NCBI GenBank assembly: GCA_959020715.1
Contig: CAUESV010000003.1
Span: 1-64,000, forward strand
DNA length: 64,000 nt
From: an uncultured Collinsella sp.
GTDB taxonomy: Bacteria; Actinomycetota; Coriobacteriia; Coriobacteriales; Coriobacteriaceae
Reading direction: 5' to 3'
The notes under the pieces were generated by a model. That model was given only the letters and a program-made list of their open reading frames with translations, did no database searches and was not told the DNA's origin. Position numbers and translations under genes: made by a program. Positions within the stretch are counted from its first letter, which is position 1. Each line of letters starts with the position of its first letter. Of this stretch, positions 50,431 through 58,901 are shown in pieces.

Positions 50431-53400
50431 ATGCCCACCACCTCAACCGACCCGCGCGCCGCAGCCGCCGCGCTGCTGGCACCCGGCACCACCTGCCACG
50501 GCTTTGCCGTCGAGCGCTGCGAGACCGTGCCCGAGCTCGACTCTGACGCCTACGTGCTGCGCCACACCGCCTCGGGCGCTCGCCTGCTGTACCTGGCGTG
50601 CGACGACGAAAACAAGGCCTTTGCCATTGGCTTTAAGACGCCGCCGGCCGATTCCACCGGCGTGTTCCATATTCTTGAGCACTCGGTGCTGTGCGGATCG
50701 GCCAAATTCCCCGTCAAGGAGCCGTTTGTCGACCTGATCAAGAGCTCCATGCAGACGTTCCTCAACGCCATGACCTACCCCGACAAGACTATCTACCCCG
50801 TTGCCACCACCAACGAGCAGGACCTGTACAACCTGATGGACGTGTACCTGGACGCGGTGTTCAACCCGGCCATCTATACCAAGCCCACCATTTTTGAGCA
50901 GGAGGGCTGGCATTACGAGCTGGACCTGCCGGAGGACGCCGAGGGCGACGGCTGCTCCGCGAGCCTGCGCGAGGGCACGCTGCACTATAACGGCGTGGTG
51001 TTCAACGAGATGAAGGGTGCGCTGTCCGACCCCATGAGCGTGCTGGACGACGCCGTCAACGCCGCGCTCTATCCCGACACCGCCTATGCGCACGAAAGCG
51101 GCGGCGACCCGCGCGCGATTCCCGCGCTCACCTACGAGCAGTTCCTGGACACGCACGCGCGCCACTACAATCCTTCCAACTCCTACATCACGCTTTACGG
51201 CGACCTGGACGTGGACCGCGCCCTGGCCTTTTTGGACGAGCGCTATCTGTCGCAGCCGAGTGCCGCGAGCCGCCGCATGGACGCTGCCGTCGCCGCCGGC
51301 GAGGACCCGTCCACGCTGGCGCCCAATCCGCTGGGCGTGCAGGCGCCCGTGACCTGCGAGTACAAGCGCATCGAGATGGCTACCACGCCCGAGAACGCCC
51401 TGGTGGGCCTGGGCCTTGTGCTGGGCAGCGCACTCGACCGCAAGCGCACGATCGCAGCGGATATCCTGTTCGAGGCGCTGCTGGGCTCCAACGAAGCGCC
51501 GGTTAAGAAGGCCATTCTGGCCGCCGGCCTGGGCGGCAACGTGGTGAGCTACACCGCGGCCGAGTGCCTGCAGCCCTACGAGCTCATCATGCTGCAAAAC
51601 GCGCAGCCCGGTGTGGCACGCGAGCTGCGCCGCGTGTTCCAGGACGCCTGCCGCGACCTGTGTGAGCACGGCGTTCCGCGCGAGCGCCTGGAAGCTATCA
51701 TCAGCAGCAACGAATACGACCTGCGCCAGCGCGACTACGGTATCGCCGACGGCGTGGCCATTGCGTGCGACGCGCTGAGCACGTGGCTCTACGATGACGA
51801 CGCCGCGACGCTGGCACTCAAGTATGGCCCGGTGTACAAGGAGCTGCGCGGCGAGCTGGACGGTAGCTACTTTGAGGACCTGCTGCGCGAGCTGGTGCTG
51901 GAGAACGACTACACGGCGCTCGTCGAGCTGGTGCCGGTGGATGCTGGTGCTGGCTCGGAGGGTGCCGAGGCCGCTGAGCTGGCAGCCAAGCGCGACGCCA
52001 TGACCGATGCCGAGCTGGCCGACGTGGTCGAGCGCACGGCTGCGCTGCGTGCCGCGCAGGAGGCCGAGGACACGCCCGAGGACAAGGCCACGCTGCCGCG
52101 CCTGCGCGTGCCCGACATTGGCGAGGCGCGCCCCGAGCCGCCGCTGGTCGTAGACACGACCGCGCCCATCCCCTGCCTGCGCCACGGCATCCCCACCAAC
52201 CGCCTGGCCTACGCCATGCAGTATTTCGACCTGAGCTGCGTCGCATTTGAGGACCTGCCCTATGTGACGCTGCTCTGCCGCCTGCTCAAGCAGCTGCCCA
52301 CGCGCGAGCATTCGGCCGAGGAACTCGACAACCTTATCGCCGGCAAGCTGGGCTTTTTGAGCTTTACGACCGAAGTTATGACGCAGCCCGACGTGGACGG
52401 CGCGCGCCCCTACCTGCTGGTGAGTGCCGGCGCCCTGTCCGAGAAGATCGACGCGCTGGCGAGCCTGCCGCGCGAGGTGTGGTCGAGCACGCTGCTGGCG
52501 GACGCCGACGCCGACCGCGTGCGCGACGTGCTCACACAGATTCGCATTGGTCTTGAGCAGGGCTTTATCAACAACGGTCACTCGGCGGCACTCGGTCGCG
52601 CGATGAGCTACAGCTCGCCTTCGGCCGTGGTGCGCGAGCAGCTTTCGGGCGTGGATTTCTATCTGTTCCTGCGCGATCTGCTCGAGCACTTTGACGAGCG
52701 CCTGGACGACCTGCGCGCCAAGCTTGCCGAGCTGGCGGAGCGTATCTTTGTAGCCGATGGCTGCATGGCGAGCTTTACCGGCAGCGACGAGGACTTTGAC
52801 GCGTACTGGGATGCCGCGGGTAACCTGGGGCTGGACGCTGGCGACGACGTCGATGCCGGCCGCGACGCGCTCGTGGTGCCGACGCCGCGCGACCGTCACG
52901 AGGCCTTTGTCATTCCCAGCGACATTTGCTTTGCGGCAAGCGCGTGCGACCCGCGTCGTCTGGGCATTGACGTGACGGGAGCCTGGGCCGTGGCTGCCAA
53001 CGCGCTCTCCTACGACTACCTGTGGAACGAGATCCGCGTGAAGGGCGGTGCGTACGGCTGCGGATTCCGCGCAGCCGGCGAGCGCCAGACGGCGTTCTAT
53101 ACCTACCGCGACCCGGCAATCGACCCCTCGATTGAGCGTGTGGAACGCGCAGGCGAATGGCTCGGCAGCTTTGAGCCCGACGAGGCCGCCTTCGAGGGCT
53201 TTATCGTGAGCTGCGTAAGTGGCATGGACGCGCCGGTGAAGCCGTACGCGCTCACCAAGCGCCGCAACACGACCTACCTGGCCGGGCTCGATCCGCACGC
53301 GCGCGAGGAGCGTCGCGCCCAGATGCTCGCCGCCACGCCCGGTGAGCTGCGCTCGCTCGGCGCCGATGTGACGCGCATCGCAGCCGCGTCGCCCACCTGC

Positions 53401-53469
53401 GTCTTTGGCGGCCGCGACGTCATCGCCAAGAGCAACGCCGGCTTCAACGTAGTCGACCTGCTCGCCTAA
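50431..53469 (+). CDS. M16C-family zinc protease (PreP/Cym1-like)
   Basis: A 1012-aa oligopeptidase of the insulinase superfamily; family members degrade peptides inside the cell. The zinc site is FHILEHSVLCGSAKFP (HxxEH), followed by EPFVDLIKSSMQTFLNAMTYPDKTIYP. The downstream zinc Glu lies in VVFNEMKGALSDP. Four M16 half-domains fit the length, and the C-terminal VKGGAYGCGFR motif is typical. No signal peptide is present. AAAGGAG precedes ATG 50431, with a candidate TATACT at 50387-50392. A long frame on the opposite strand is a shadow. A terminator follows at 53475. Confidence 0.94.
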   Translation: MPTTSTDPRAAAAALLAPGTTCHGFAVERCETVPELDSDAYVLRHTASGARLLYLACDDENKAFAIGFKTPPADSTGVFHILEHSVLCGSAKFPVKEPFVDLIKSSMQTFLNAMTYPDKTIYPVATTNEQDLYNLMDVYLDAVFNPAIYTKPTIFEQEGWHYELDLPEDAEGDGCSASLREGTLHYNGVVFNEMKGALSDPMSVLDDAVNAALYPDTAYAHESGGDPRAIPALTYEQFLDTHARHYNPSNSYITLYGDLDVDRALAFLDERYLSQPSAASRRMDAAVAAGEDPSTLAPNPLGVQAPVTCEYKRIEMATTPENALVGLGLVLGSALDRKRTIAADILFEALLGSNEAPVKKAILAAGLGGNVVSYTAAECLQPYELIMLQNAQPGVARELRRVFQDACRDLCEHGVPRERLEAIISSNEYDLRQRDYGIADGVAIACDALSTWLYDDDAATLALKYGPVYKELRGELDGSYFEDLLRELVLENDYTALVELVPVDAGAGSEGAEAAELAAKRDAMTDAELADVVERTAALRAAQEAEDTPEDKATLPRLRVPDIGEARPEPPLVVDTTAPIPCLRHGIPTNRLAYAMQYFDLSCVAFEDLPYVTLLCRLLKQLPTREHSAEELDNLIAGKLGFLSFTTEVMTQPDVDGARPYLLVSAGALSEKIDALASLPREVWSSTLLADADADRVRDVLTQIRIGLEQGFINNGHSAALGRAMSYSSPSAVVREQLSGVDFYLFLRDLLEHFDERLDDLRAKLAELAERIFVADGCMASFTGSDEDFDAYWDAAGNLGLDAGDDVDAGRDALVVPTPRDRHEAFVIPSDICFAASACDPRRLGIDVTGAWAVAANALSYDYLWNEIRVKGGAYGCGFRAAGERQTAFYTYRDPAIDPSIERVERAGEWLGSFEPDEAAFEGFIVSCVSGMDAPVKPYALTKRRNTTYLAGLDPHAREERRAQMLAATPGELRSLGADVTRIAAASPTCVFGGRDVIAKSNAGFNVVDLLA

Positions 53470-53474
53470 CGCAC

Positions 53475-53517
53475 AAAGGTAGATTTTTAGGACATGCCTA
53501 AAAATCTACCTTTTTTC
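53475..53517 (+). terminator. Terminator of the M16C protease gene
   Basis: AAGGTAGATTTTTAG pairs with CTAAAAATCTACCTT and is followed by TTTTT. A degenerate relative lies at 57439-57469. Confidence 0.85.
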
Positions 53518-53547
53518 TGCGGCTTAGACGGGGCGGCGCAGCCCACT

Positions 53548-53706
53548 GCGGCGGTTTGTCTCAATCTGTAACATCTAGACGGCAATATCGGCTCCAGATG
53601 TTACAGATCGAGACGTTCCCGAACGGCACCAGCTCTTTGTCTCGATCTGTAACAGCTAGGCCCATTTATGCCGAGTTACTGTTACAGATCGAGACAAACC
53701 GCCGCA
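53548..53706. repeat. Nested inverted repeat with four GTCTCGATCTGTAACA units
   Basis: An outer stem TGCGGCGGTTTGTCTC (from 53548) with its complement (to 53706) encloses two hairpins. Each is made of GTCTC(G/A)ATCTGTAACA and its inverted copy (53558-53614 and 53639-53694). There is no gene. It lies between the M16C terminator and the next gene's hairpin. Confidence 0.65.
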
Positions 53707-53723
53707 GACACCCGCCCTTCAGC

Positions 53724-53764
53724 AAAAACCACCCAAAGGTGTCTGTCCCCTTTGGGTGGTTTGC
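53724..53764 (-). terminator. Terminator hairpin with CTGTCC loop, copy 2
   Basis: AAACCACCCAAAGG (53726-53739) pairs with its complement (53749-53762). On the minus strand TTTTTG follows, so it can end the gene at 53775. The loop holds TCTGTCC. Confidence 0.65.
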
Positions 53765-53774
53765 GAGTGGGCTG

Positions 53775-55430
53775 TTACTTGATGAACGGGTTCAGCCTTG
53801 CCGCCAGCGGATCGAGCTTGTACATGGTTGCAAAGCACTCACGACCATAATCGGAGTCATTGTTCCAGCTACCCTGGTCGACGTCGTACTCTGCATCCAG
53901 ACGAATCCACTCCTCCGGCTTGTTCTTCTCGTGCTTGCTGCAGAAGTAGCGCTGGTACTCGACCTCGTGCTCAAACTCAAACTCGGCATCCGAACCGCGG
54001 CCGGCATACTCGTCGACCGACGTCAGGTTGCCGTGGTCGTCGTAGTAAAACTCCGCATAGCCGCCGCGCTCGGAATCGATCCTGTCGAGCTTTCCGTCGC
54101 TGTACGAATAATCCACCGCGGCATACGAGTTCAGCGAGCCGTAATCGTTGCCGTGCGAGTCATATGCCACAGGCGAGATACGCGAAATGTTGCCGTCCTT
54201 GTCGTGCTCGTAGCCCGCGGTGATCGTCCACCTGGTGCCCACGGTGTCGCCCTGACAGTCCAGCGTAAAGGACGTCACGCGATCCTTGTCGTATCCGTAC
54301 GAATACACGACCGTCCGAGGATTGCCCGGGCTGGTATCGGTGTTGGTCACCATGTTGCCGTCCTGGTAGACATATGTGCTCGCACTCTCGCCGTAACCCG
54401 CATGGGTCGTCTTGTTGATCAGGTTTCCGTCCGCGTCGTAGGTAAACGTCGTGGTGCTCGACGAATCGCTAATGTCGGCATCGCAGTCGATGCGCGTGAC
54501 GTTACCGTCGGCGTCGTACGTAAACGTGCTGACGTTCACGTAACCGCCCGCCAGATCTTCCTCAATCTCAGAGATACGATGCGACTCATCGTGCTCGACG
54601 CTGTAGCTTACGCCGCCACCTTGCTTGACGGCAGACGTGAAACCCGTGACGTAACCGTTCTCGTCACGCTCGATCTCGTAGATATCGCCGTACGCATCGC
54701 TCTTATCGGTGCCTTCATAGGACATCGGCAGCCACAGCTCGTCAAGCTGTGTGTCCTTAATGCCGGTAATCTTCGTATCCTGCGGCAGCGCCAACGTGGC
54801 GAGCTTCTTTTTGCCCGAAAAATCGATGCTTTTAAGGTTTTCGGCATTTTTGAGGTCGAGCTTCTCGATGTCGTCGCAACCGTCCAGATTAACGACGGTG
54901 ACATTACTCGCCGAGTTAAGCTCGACGGTCTTAAGGTCGCCGCAGCCCGAAAGATCCAGGTTGACGAGTTTGTCCCCGCCATTTTCCACACTGGTAACGT
55001 TGGGGAACACCTTGCCCAGGCCCTGCGTCGACGTGATGCCGTCCAGCTCGACCGACGTCACCGCCTTGGCCTCGTCGCGTGAGATGCGGCCGTCACCGTT
55101 AGTGTCGTACTTGGTCGAGACAAGCGCACGCATGCCGCTGTCCGGGAAGGTTTTCTCGTCAATTGGGGTGGTCGCGATCTGGGTGAAGTAGAACAGCGCG
55201 CCACCGCCGACACCCGCCGCCACGGCAAGCACCGCGGCAAGGGCGATGAGGGGCTTCTTGGAACGCTTGCGCCGCGCGGGCTGCTGCACGGGCACGTATT
55301 GCTGGGGAGCGGGCGCGGCAGGCTGGGGTTGCTGCGTGGCCGCGACCTGGTCGGGTGCTACGGGCGCGCCGCAGACGGGGCAAAAGAGGGCGTCGTCGAC
55401 AAGCGGCGTGCCACACGAGCGACAAAACAT
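53775..55430 (-). CDS. Zinc-ribbon membrane protein with calcium-loop, leucine-rich and YD-like repeats
   Basis: A 551-aa protein. The N-terminal zinc ribbon is MFCRSCGTPLVDDALFCPVCG. A Pro/Gln linker and a basic RRKRSKK stretch are followed by one membrane helix (PLIALAAVLAVAAGVGGGALF, residues about 67-88). Outside comes an EF-hand/dockerin-like loop (YDTNGDGRISRDEA), then leucine-rich-like strands (LDLSGCGDLKTVELN, LDGCDDIEKLDLKN). Several YD/RHS-type repeats follow (TFTYDADGNVTRID, TFTYDADGNLINK, YEHDKDGNISRI, EFYYDDHGNLTSVD). Likely surface display or adhesion (inference). The start is ATG 55430, with AAAGGAAC upstream. The open frame continues far upstream across two hairpins and the fthC-type gene but is not coding there. 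Confidence 0.85.
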   Translation of the reverse strand: MFCRSCGTPLVDDALFCPVCGAPVAPDQVAATQQPQPAAPAPQQYVPVQQPARRKRSKKPLIALAAVLAVAAGVGGGALFYFTQIATTPIDEKTFPDSGMRALVSTKYDTNGDGRISRDEAKAVTSVELDGITSTQGLGKVFPNVTSVENGGDKLVNLDLSGCGDLKTVELNSASNVTVVNLDGCDDIEKLDLKNAENLKSIDFSGKKKLATLALPQDTKITGIKDTQLDELWLPMSYEGTDKSDAYGDIYEIERDENGYVTGFTSAVKQGGGVSYSVEHDESHRISEIEEDLAGGYVNVSTFTYDADGNVTRIDCDADISDSSSTTTFTYDADGNLINKTTHAGYGESASTYVYQDGNMVTNTDTSPGNPRTVVYSYGYDKDRVTSFTLDCQGDTVGTRWTITAGYEHDKDGNISRISPVAYDSHGNDYGSLNSYAAVDYSYSDGKLDRIDSERGGYAEFYYDDHGNLTSVDEYAGRGSDAEFEFEHEVEYQRYFCSKHEKNKPEEWIRLDAEYDVDQGSWNNDSDYGRECFATMYKLDPLAARLNPFIK

Positions 55431-55515
55431 GGCGGGTTCCTTTCGGTTCATTCCTTCCACCCTGAAGGTAAACCCAAAAATGCAGCCCTTGTTGCGCAAC
55501 AAAGCCAAGCGGGAG

Positions 55516-55558
55516 CCAAACCGCCACAAAGGGGACAGGCACCTTTGTGGCGGTTTGG
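55516..55558. repeat. Hairpin with CTGTCC-type loop, copy 3
   Basis: A 17-bp perfect stem (55516-55532 with 55542-55558) encloses a loop with GGACAGGCA, the complement of TGCCTGTCC. Confidence 0.6.
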
Positions 55559-55584
55559 GGTGAATCCGTCGCGTTTGCCCAGAT

Positions 55585-55625
55585 AAAACCTGCCAAAATA
55601 AACCTGTCCCTTTTTGGAAGGTTTG
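55585..55625. repeat. Hairpin with CTGTCC-type loop, copy 4
   Basis: AAAACCTGCCAAAA pairs imperfectly with TTTTTGGAAGGTTT around a loop with ACCTGTCCC. It lies just upstream of the 5-formyl-THF cyclo-ligase start, in its leader. Confidence 0.55.
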
Positions 55626-55640
55626 GGAGATGAGACTGGG

Positions 55641-56237
55641 ATGGATAAGGCTGAGTTGCGGCGGGCGGTGATTGCCCGGCGCAACGCTATTGATTTGGAT
55701 GTTCGGGCGGCGAAGTCTGCTGTTGTATGCGCGCGGCTTGTTGAGCTGCTGGATCGCTTGGGTGCCGCGGCACCGCACACCGTTGCCGTCTATGCCGCGA
55801 TGGGTTCCGAGGTCGACCCAGCCGCGTTTGCCGCTGCGGCCGCCAAACGCGACTGGCGCGTGGCCTATCCGTGCATGTTCTCGGCAAGCGACCCCGCCGC
55901 ACGCGGCCAGCGCATGTGCATGCGGGCAGTCTCTGCCGGCGATGTATCCACGGCTCCGTTTATCGCTCATCCCACGCGGGCCTTCGCAGCCACGGACGTC
56001 GACAGCGACCGCTTCCCCATTGTGCCTGCCGCCGAGCTCGACATGGCTGTCGTGCCGCTCGTGGCCTTCGACCGCACTGGCGCGCGCCTGGGCTACGGCG
56101 GAGGCTGCTACGACCGCTACATACCCATGCTCTCGCCCGCATGCCAAATCGTCGGCATCGCCTTTGACGAACAGCGCGTCGACCACGTTCCCACCGACGC
56201 CCCCGACCTGCCGCTGCCCAACATCGTCAGCGCCTAA
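55641..56237 (+). CDS. 5-formyltetrahydrofolate cyclo-ligase
   Basis: Converts 5-formyl-THF to 5,10-methenyl-THF with ATP, returning folate to one-carbon metabolism. The 198-aa protein has the N-terminal ELRRAVIARRNAID, the phosphate region and the conserved LGYGGGCYDRYI, then IVGIAFDEQRVDHVPTDAPD. The start MDKAEL at ATG 55641 has GGGAG upstream. Its leader contains the CTGTCC-loop hairpin. Confidence 0.93.
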   Translation: MDKAELRRAVIARRNAIDLDVRAAKSAVVCARLVELLDRLGAAAPHTVAVYAAMGSEVDPAAFAAAAAKRDWRVAYPCMFSASDPAARGQRMCMRAVSAGDVSTAPFIAHPTRAFAATDVDSDRFPIVPAAELDMAVVPLVAFDRTGARLGYGGGCYDRYIPMLSPACQIVGIAFDEQRVDHVPTDAPDLPLPNIVSA

Positions 56238-56259
56238 ATGCCGTTGTATCGCACCCGCA

Positions 56260-56385
56260 AGATGAGCGTGGAAAATTTCCCGTTTTGGGTCTGTTCGGGG
56301 GAAAAAACGGGAGATTATCCACGCTCATTATTCAAACGTCCGATAATCCACGCTCGTGTGTCCGAAAATCCACGCTCGTCACGCC
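56260..56385. repeat. GAGCGTGGA motif cluster, copy 2
   Basis: One forward copy at about 56261 and three inverted copies (about 56308, 56337 and 56361) of the motif seen at 50171-50298. The first two form a stem (ATGAGCGTGGA with TCCACGCTCAT, and CCCGTTTT with AAAACGGG). It lies between convergent genes. Confidence 0.6.
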
Positions 56386-56408
56386 GCGAGCACAGCCACG
56401 GCCGTAGC

Positions 56409-57335
56409 CTAGTGCTCCTCGCCGGCGCGGGCCAGGTCGTAGGGCGTGGTCTGGTAGACGTAGTAGTTGAGCCAGTTGGTATAGAGCAACTGAGCCTGGC
56501 TGCGCCAGACGTTGCGCGGCTCGGCCGTGGGGTCGTCGTTTGGGAAGTAATGCGCCGGCACCTGGGGGCTGAGCCCGCGCTTCACGTCGCGCTCGTACTC
56601 CAGGCGCAACGTGTCGGTATCGTACTCGGGGTGGCCAAATACAAAGAAGCGGCGGCTGTCGGTCGACTTGACGATGTACAGGCCCACCTCGTCGGACACG
56701 GCCACGACCTCAAGCTGCGGCTCGGCCTCCACGTCCTCGCGGCGCACATCGGTGTTGCGCGAATGCACGGCATAGAAACGGTCGTCAAAGCCGCGGACCA
56801 GCGGGCTCTGCGGCTTCACCAGATAATGCTCAAAGACGCCGCTCGCCTTAGCCGGCAGGTCGTACTTCTGAATACCGTAGTGGTGATACAGGCCCGCCTG
56901 CGCGCCCCAGCAAATGTGCAGCGTGGAGTGCACGTGCGTGGTAGACCAATCCATGATCTGGCAGAGCTCGGGCCAGTAGTCGACCTCCTCGAACGGCATC
57001 TGCTCCACCGGCGCGCCCGTGATGATCAGGCCGTCGTAGTGGATGTCGCGGATGTCGTCGAACGTGCGGTAGAACGTCTCCAGGTGGCCGGCGCTTACGT
57101 GCGTGGCCTCGTGCGTCTTGGTGCGCAGCAGGTCCACCTCCACCTGCAGCGGCGTGTTGGAGAGCTTGCGCATGATTTGCGTCTCGGTGGCGATCTTGGT
57201 GGGCATGAGGTTGAGGATGAGCACGCGCAGCGGGCGGATGTCCTGGTGCAGCGCGCGGTACTCGGTCATGACAAAGATGTTCTCGCTCTCGAGCTGCGCG
57301 GCGGCAGGGAGGGCGTCGGGGATGCGAATGGGCAT
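56409..57335 (-). CDS. metA: Homoserine O-acyltransferase MetA (acetyl-CoA type predicted)
   Basis: Activates homoserine for methionine synthesis. The 308-aa class I amidotransferase-like enzyme has the catalytic Cys in HICWGAQAGLYHHYG and the His/Glu pair in FVFGHPEYDTDTL. The acyl-CoA selectivity position reads GAPVEQMPFEEV. Established work on MetA links Glu here to acetyl-CoA and Gly (as in E. coli) to succinyl-CoA, so acetyl transfer is predicted. AAGGAG precedes ATG 57335. No SAM riboswitch is seen in the 211-base divergent gap. Confidence 0.94.
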   Translation of the reverse strand: MPIRIPDALPAAAQLESENIFVMTEYRALHQDIRPLRVLILNLMPTKIATETQIMRKLSNTPLQVEVDLLRTKTHEATHVSAGHLETFYRTFDDIRDIHYDGLIITGAPVEQMPFEEVDYWPELCQIMDWSTTHVHSTLHICWGAQAGLYHHYGIQKYDLPAKASGVFEHYLVKPQSPLVRGFDDRFYAVHSRNTDVRREDVEAEPQLEVVAVSDEVGLYIVKSTDSRRFFVFGHPEYDTDTLRLEYERDVKRGLSPQVPAHYFPNDDPTAEPRNVWRSQAQLLYTNWLNYYVYQTTPYDLARAGEEH

Positions 57336-57438
57336 GGATGCTCCTTACGAGTCAGTTGCAGCTATGGTACAACGAGCGGGCACATCCGCGCGAGCACATC
57401 GCTCAGCGATGCCGTCAGCGGTCCAAATCACTCCAAAA

Positions 57439-57469
57439 GTAGAGATTAAGGCATCTCCCAAAAATCTAC
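57439..57469. repeat. Degenerate relative of the 53475 hairpin
   Basis: An imperfect inverted repeat sharing GTAGATTTTT and ATGCCT with the M16C terminator hairpin at 53475-53517. It lies in the gap between metA and the dehydrogenase. Confidence 0.4.
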
Positions 57470-57546
57470 GGCGCTTTAGTCTAGCAAAGTGACGGCAGGA
57501 CGCTACAATGGTTCGACGCGAAAAACTCGGCCGAAAGGATACATAT

Positions 57547-58524
57547 ATGTACCAGACGCGTAAGATCGGTGTGGTCGGCCAGGGCCACGTAGGAGCACAT
57601 GTCGCCAACAGCCTGCTTATGCAGGGCATTGCCGATGAGCTGTACCTGTGCGATATCAACGAGGCCAAGGTGACGTCCGAGGTCCAGGACCTGCGCGACT
57701 CCCTTTCGTTTGTCCCGTACAACACCAAGATCGTCAACTGCTACGACCACTACGAGGAGCTGGCCTGCTGCGACGTCATCGTCAACGCTGCCGGTAAGGT
57801 CGCGCTGGCCGCCGGCAACCGCGACGGTGAGCTGTTCTTTACCACCGACGCCGCCCGCACCTTTGCCAAGCGCATCGTCGACGCCGGCTTTGACGGCATC
57901 TTCGTCTCCATCTCCAACCCCTGCGACGTCGTGTGCACCGAGCTGTGGCACCTGACCGGCTACGATCCCAAGAAGATCATCGGCTCGGGCTGCGGTCTGG
58001 ACTCCGCCCGCCTGCGCACCGAGATCTCCAAGAAGGTCGGCGTGAGCCCCAAGTCCATCGATGCCTACATGATCGGCGAGCACGGCTTTAGCCAGCTTGC
58101 CGCCTTTAAGGCCGCGACCATCGCCGGCAAGAGCCTCAACGAGCTTCAGGCCGAGAACCCCGACAAGTACGCCTTCGACCACATGGAGGTCGAGGAGCTC
58201 GCGCGCAAGGGCGGCTATGTGACCTACCAGGGCAAGCAGTGCACCGAGTACGCCGTCGCCAACTCCGCCGCGCGCGTCTGTGCCGCCGTGCTGCACAACG
58301 AGCACGCCGTGCTTTCCGCCTCCACGCTCATGACCGGCCAGTATGGCGAGGAGGGCATCTTCACGTCTCTGCCGTGCGTGATCGGCGCCGAGGGCGTCGA
58401 GGAGGTCTACACGCTCGACCTGTCCGAGTACGAGCTCGAGGGCTTCCACAAGAGCTGCCAGCACATCCGCGACAATATCGCCCAGCTCGACTGGTGGGAC
58501 GCCGAGGCATACGACGCAAAGTAG
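57547..58524 (+). CDS. L-2-hydroxyacid (L-2-hydroxyisocaproate/L-lactate) dehydrogenase
   Basis: A 325-aa NAD-dependent enzyme of the lactate/malate dehydrogenase family. The Rossmann motif is GQGHVGAHVANSLL and the NAD-type acid CDIN. The active-site loop NRDGELFF carries an Arg, LDSARLR the substrate Arg, and GEHGFSQ the catalytic His. The C-terminal pattern EELARKGGYVTYQGK resembles L-2-hydroxyisocaproate dehydrogenases more than classic LDH, so the 2-oxoacid substrate is uncertain. AAAGGAT precedes ATG 57547. TACAAT at 57504-57509 is a likely -10. Confidence 0.88.
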   Translation: MYQTRKIGVVGQGHVGAHVANSLLMQGIADELYLCDINEAKVTSEVQDLRDSLSFVPYNTKIVNCYDHYEELACCDVIVNAAGKVALAAGNRDGELFFTTDAARTFAKRIVDAGFDGIFVSISNPCDVVCTELWHLTGYDPKKIIGSGCGLDSARLRTEISKKVGVSPKSIDAYMIGEHGFSQLAAFKAATIAGKSLNELQAENPDKYAFDHMEVEELARKGGYVTYQGKQCTEYAVANSAARVCAAVLHNEHAVLSASTLMTGQYGEEGIFTSLPCVIGAEGVEEVYTLDLSEYELEGFHKSCQHIRDNIAQLDWWDAEAYDAK

Positions 58525-58565
58525 GCCGCTGGCTGCCGCAACCTTGCGAATCTAAGCGCGATACT

Positions 58566-58608
58566 AAGCGGGCTGCGCCGGAAATCCCCGGCGCGGCCCG
58601 CTTTTTTG
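58566..58608 (+). terminator. Terminator of the hydroxyacid dehydrogenase gene
   Basis: AAGCGGGCTGCGCCGG pairs with CCGGCGCGGCCCGCTT (one mismatch), followed by TTTT. Confidence 0.88.
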
Positions 58609-58620
58609 CTCATGCAACAC

Positions 58621-58825
58621 GTTTGCGAATCGAAGGTGAATACTTTTCCGCGATGTGAACGAGCAAAAACGAGCCCCCGAAGCATCCACACTTTTCAGGC
58701 GCCGTTTCCTGCGGTTTCGCCGAGTTTTTCCTGCAGTTTTGGCATCAAAAAGTGTGGATGCTTCGGGAGTCCAAAATAGGTCGTTCACTTCGCGGAAAAG
58801 TATTCACCTTCGTTTTCGCGCAAAC
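58621..58825. repeat. 205-bp imperfect cruciform
   Basis: Arms 58621-58695 and 58747-58825 are inverted copies of about 75 bp, sharing GAAGGTGAATACTTTTCCGC and CCCGAAGCATCCACACTTTT. The 51-base centre is Thr-like repetitive (GTTTCCTGC, GTTTTTCCTGC). There is no gene. It may be a MITE or a large hairpin. Confidence 0.65.
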
Positions 58826-58847
58826 ACAAATCCAGCCGCCACAACGC

Positions 58848-58879
58848 AAAACGGGGCCCGCGCGTGGCGCAGGCCCCGT
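58848..58879 (-). terminator. Terminator of the SIS-domain gene
   Basis: On the minus strand ACGGGGCC(T)GCGC pairs with GCGC(G)GGCCCCGT, ending in TTTT, 22 bases after the stop. Confidence 0.7.
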
Positions 58880-58901
58880 CAAAAAAGATAATTCCCGGTA
58901 C

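Noticed and set aside
50443..53298. 951-codon minus-strand frame
   Set aside because: Antisense of the M16C protease, which has an intact zinc motif and start.
55431..56186. N-terminal extension of the zinc-ribbon membrane protein
   Set aside because: The extension runs antisense through the 5-formyl-THF cyclo-ligase and two hairpins; the zinc ribbon at ATG 55430 is the natural start.
57336..57546. SAM riboswitch upstream of metA
   Set aside because: No SAM-riboswitch core could be found in the short leader.
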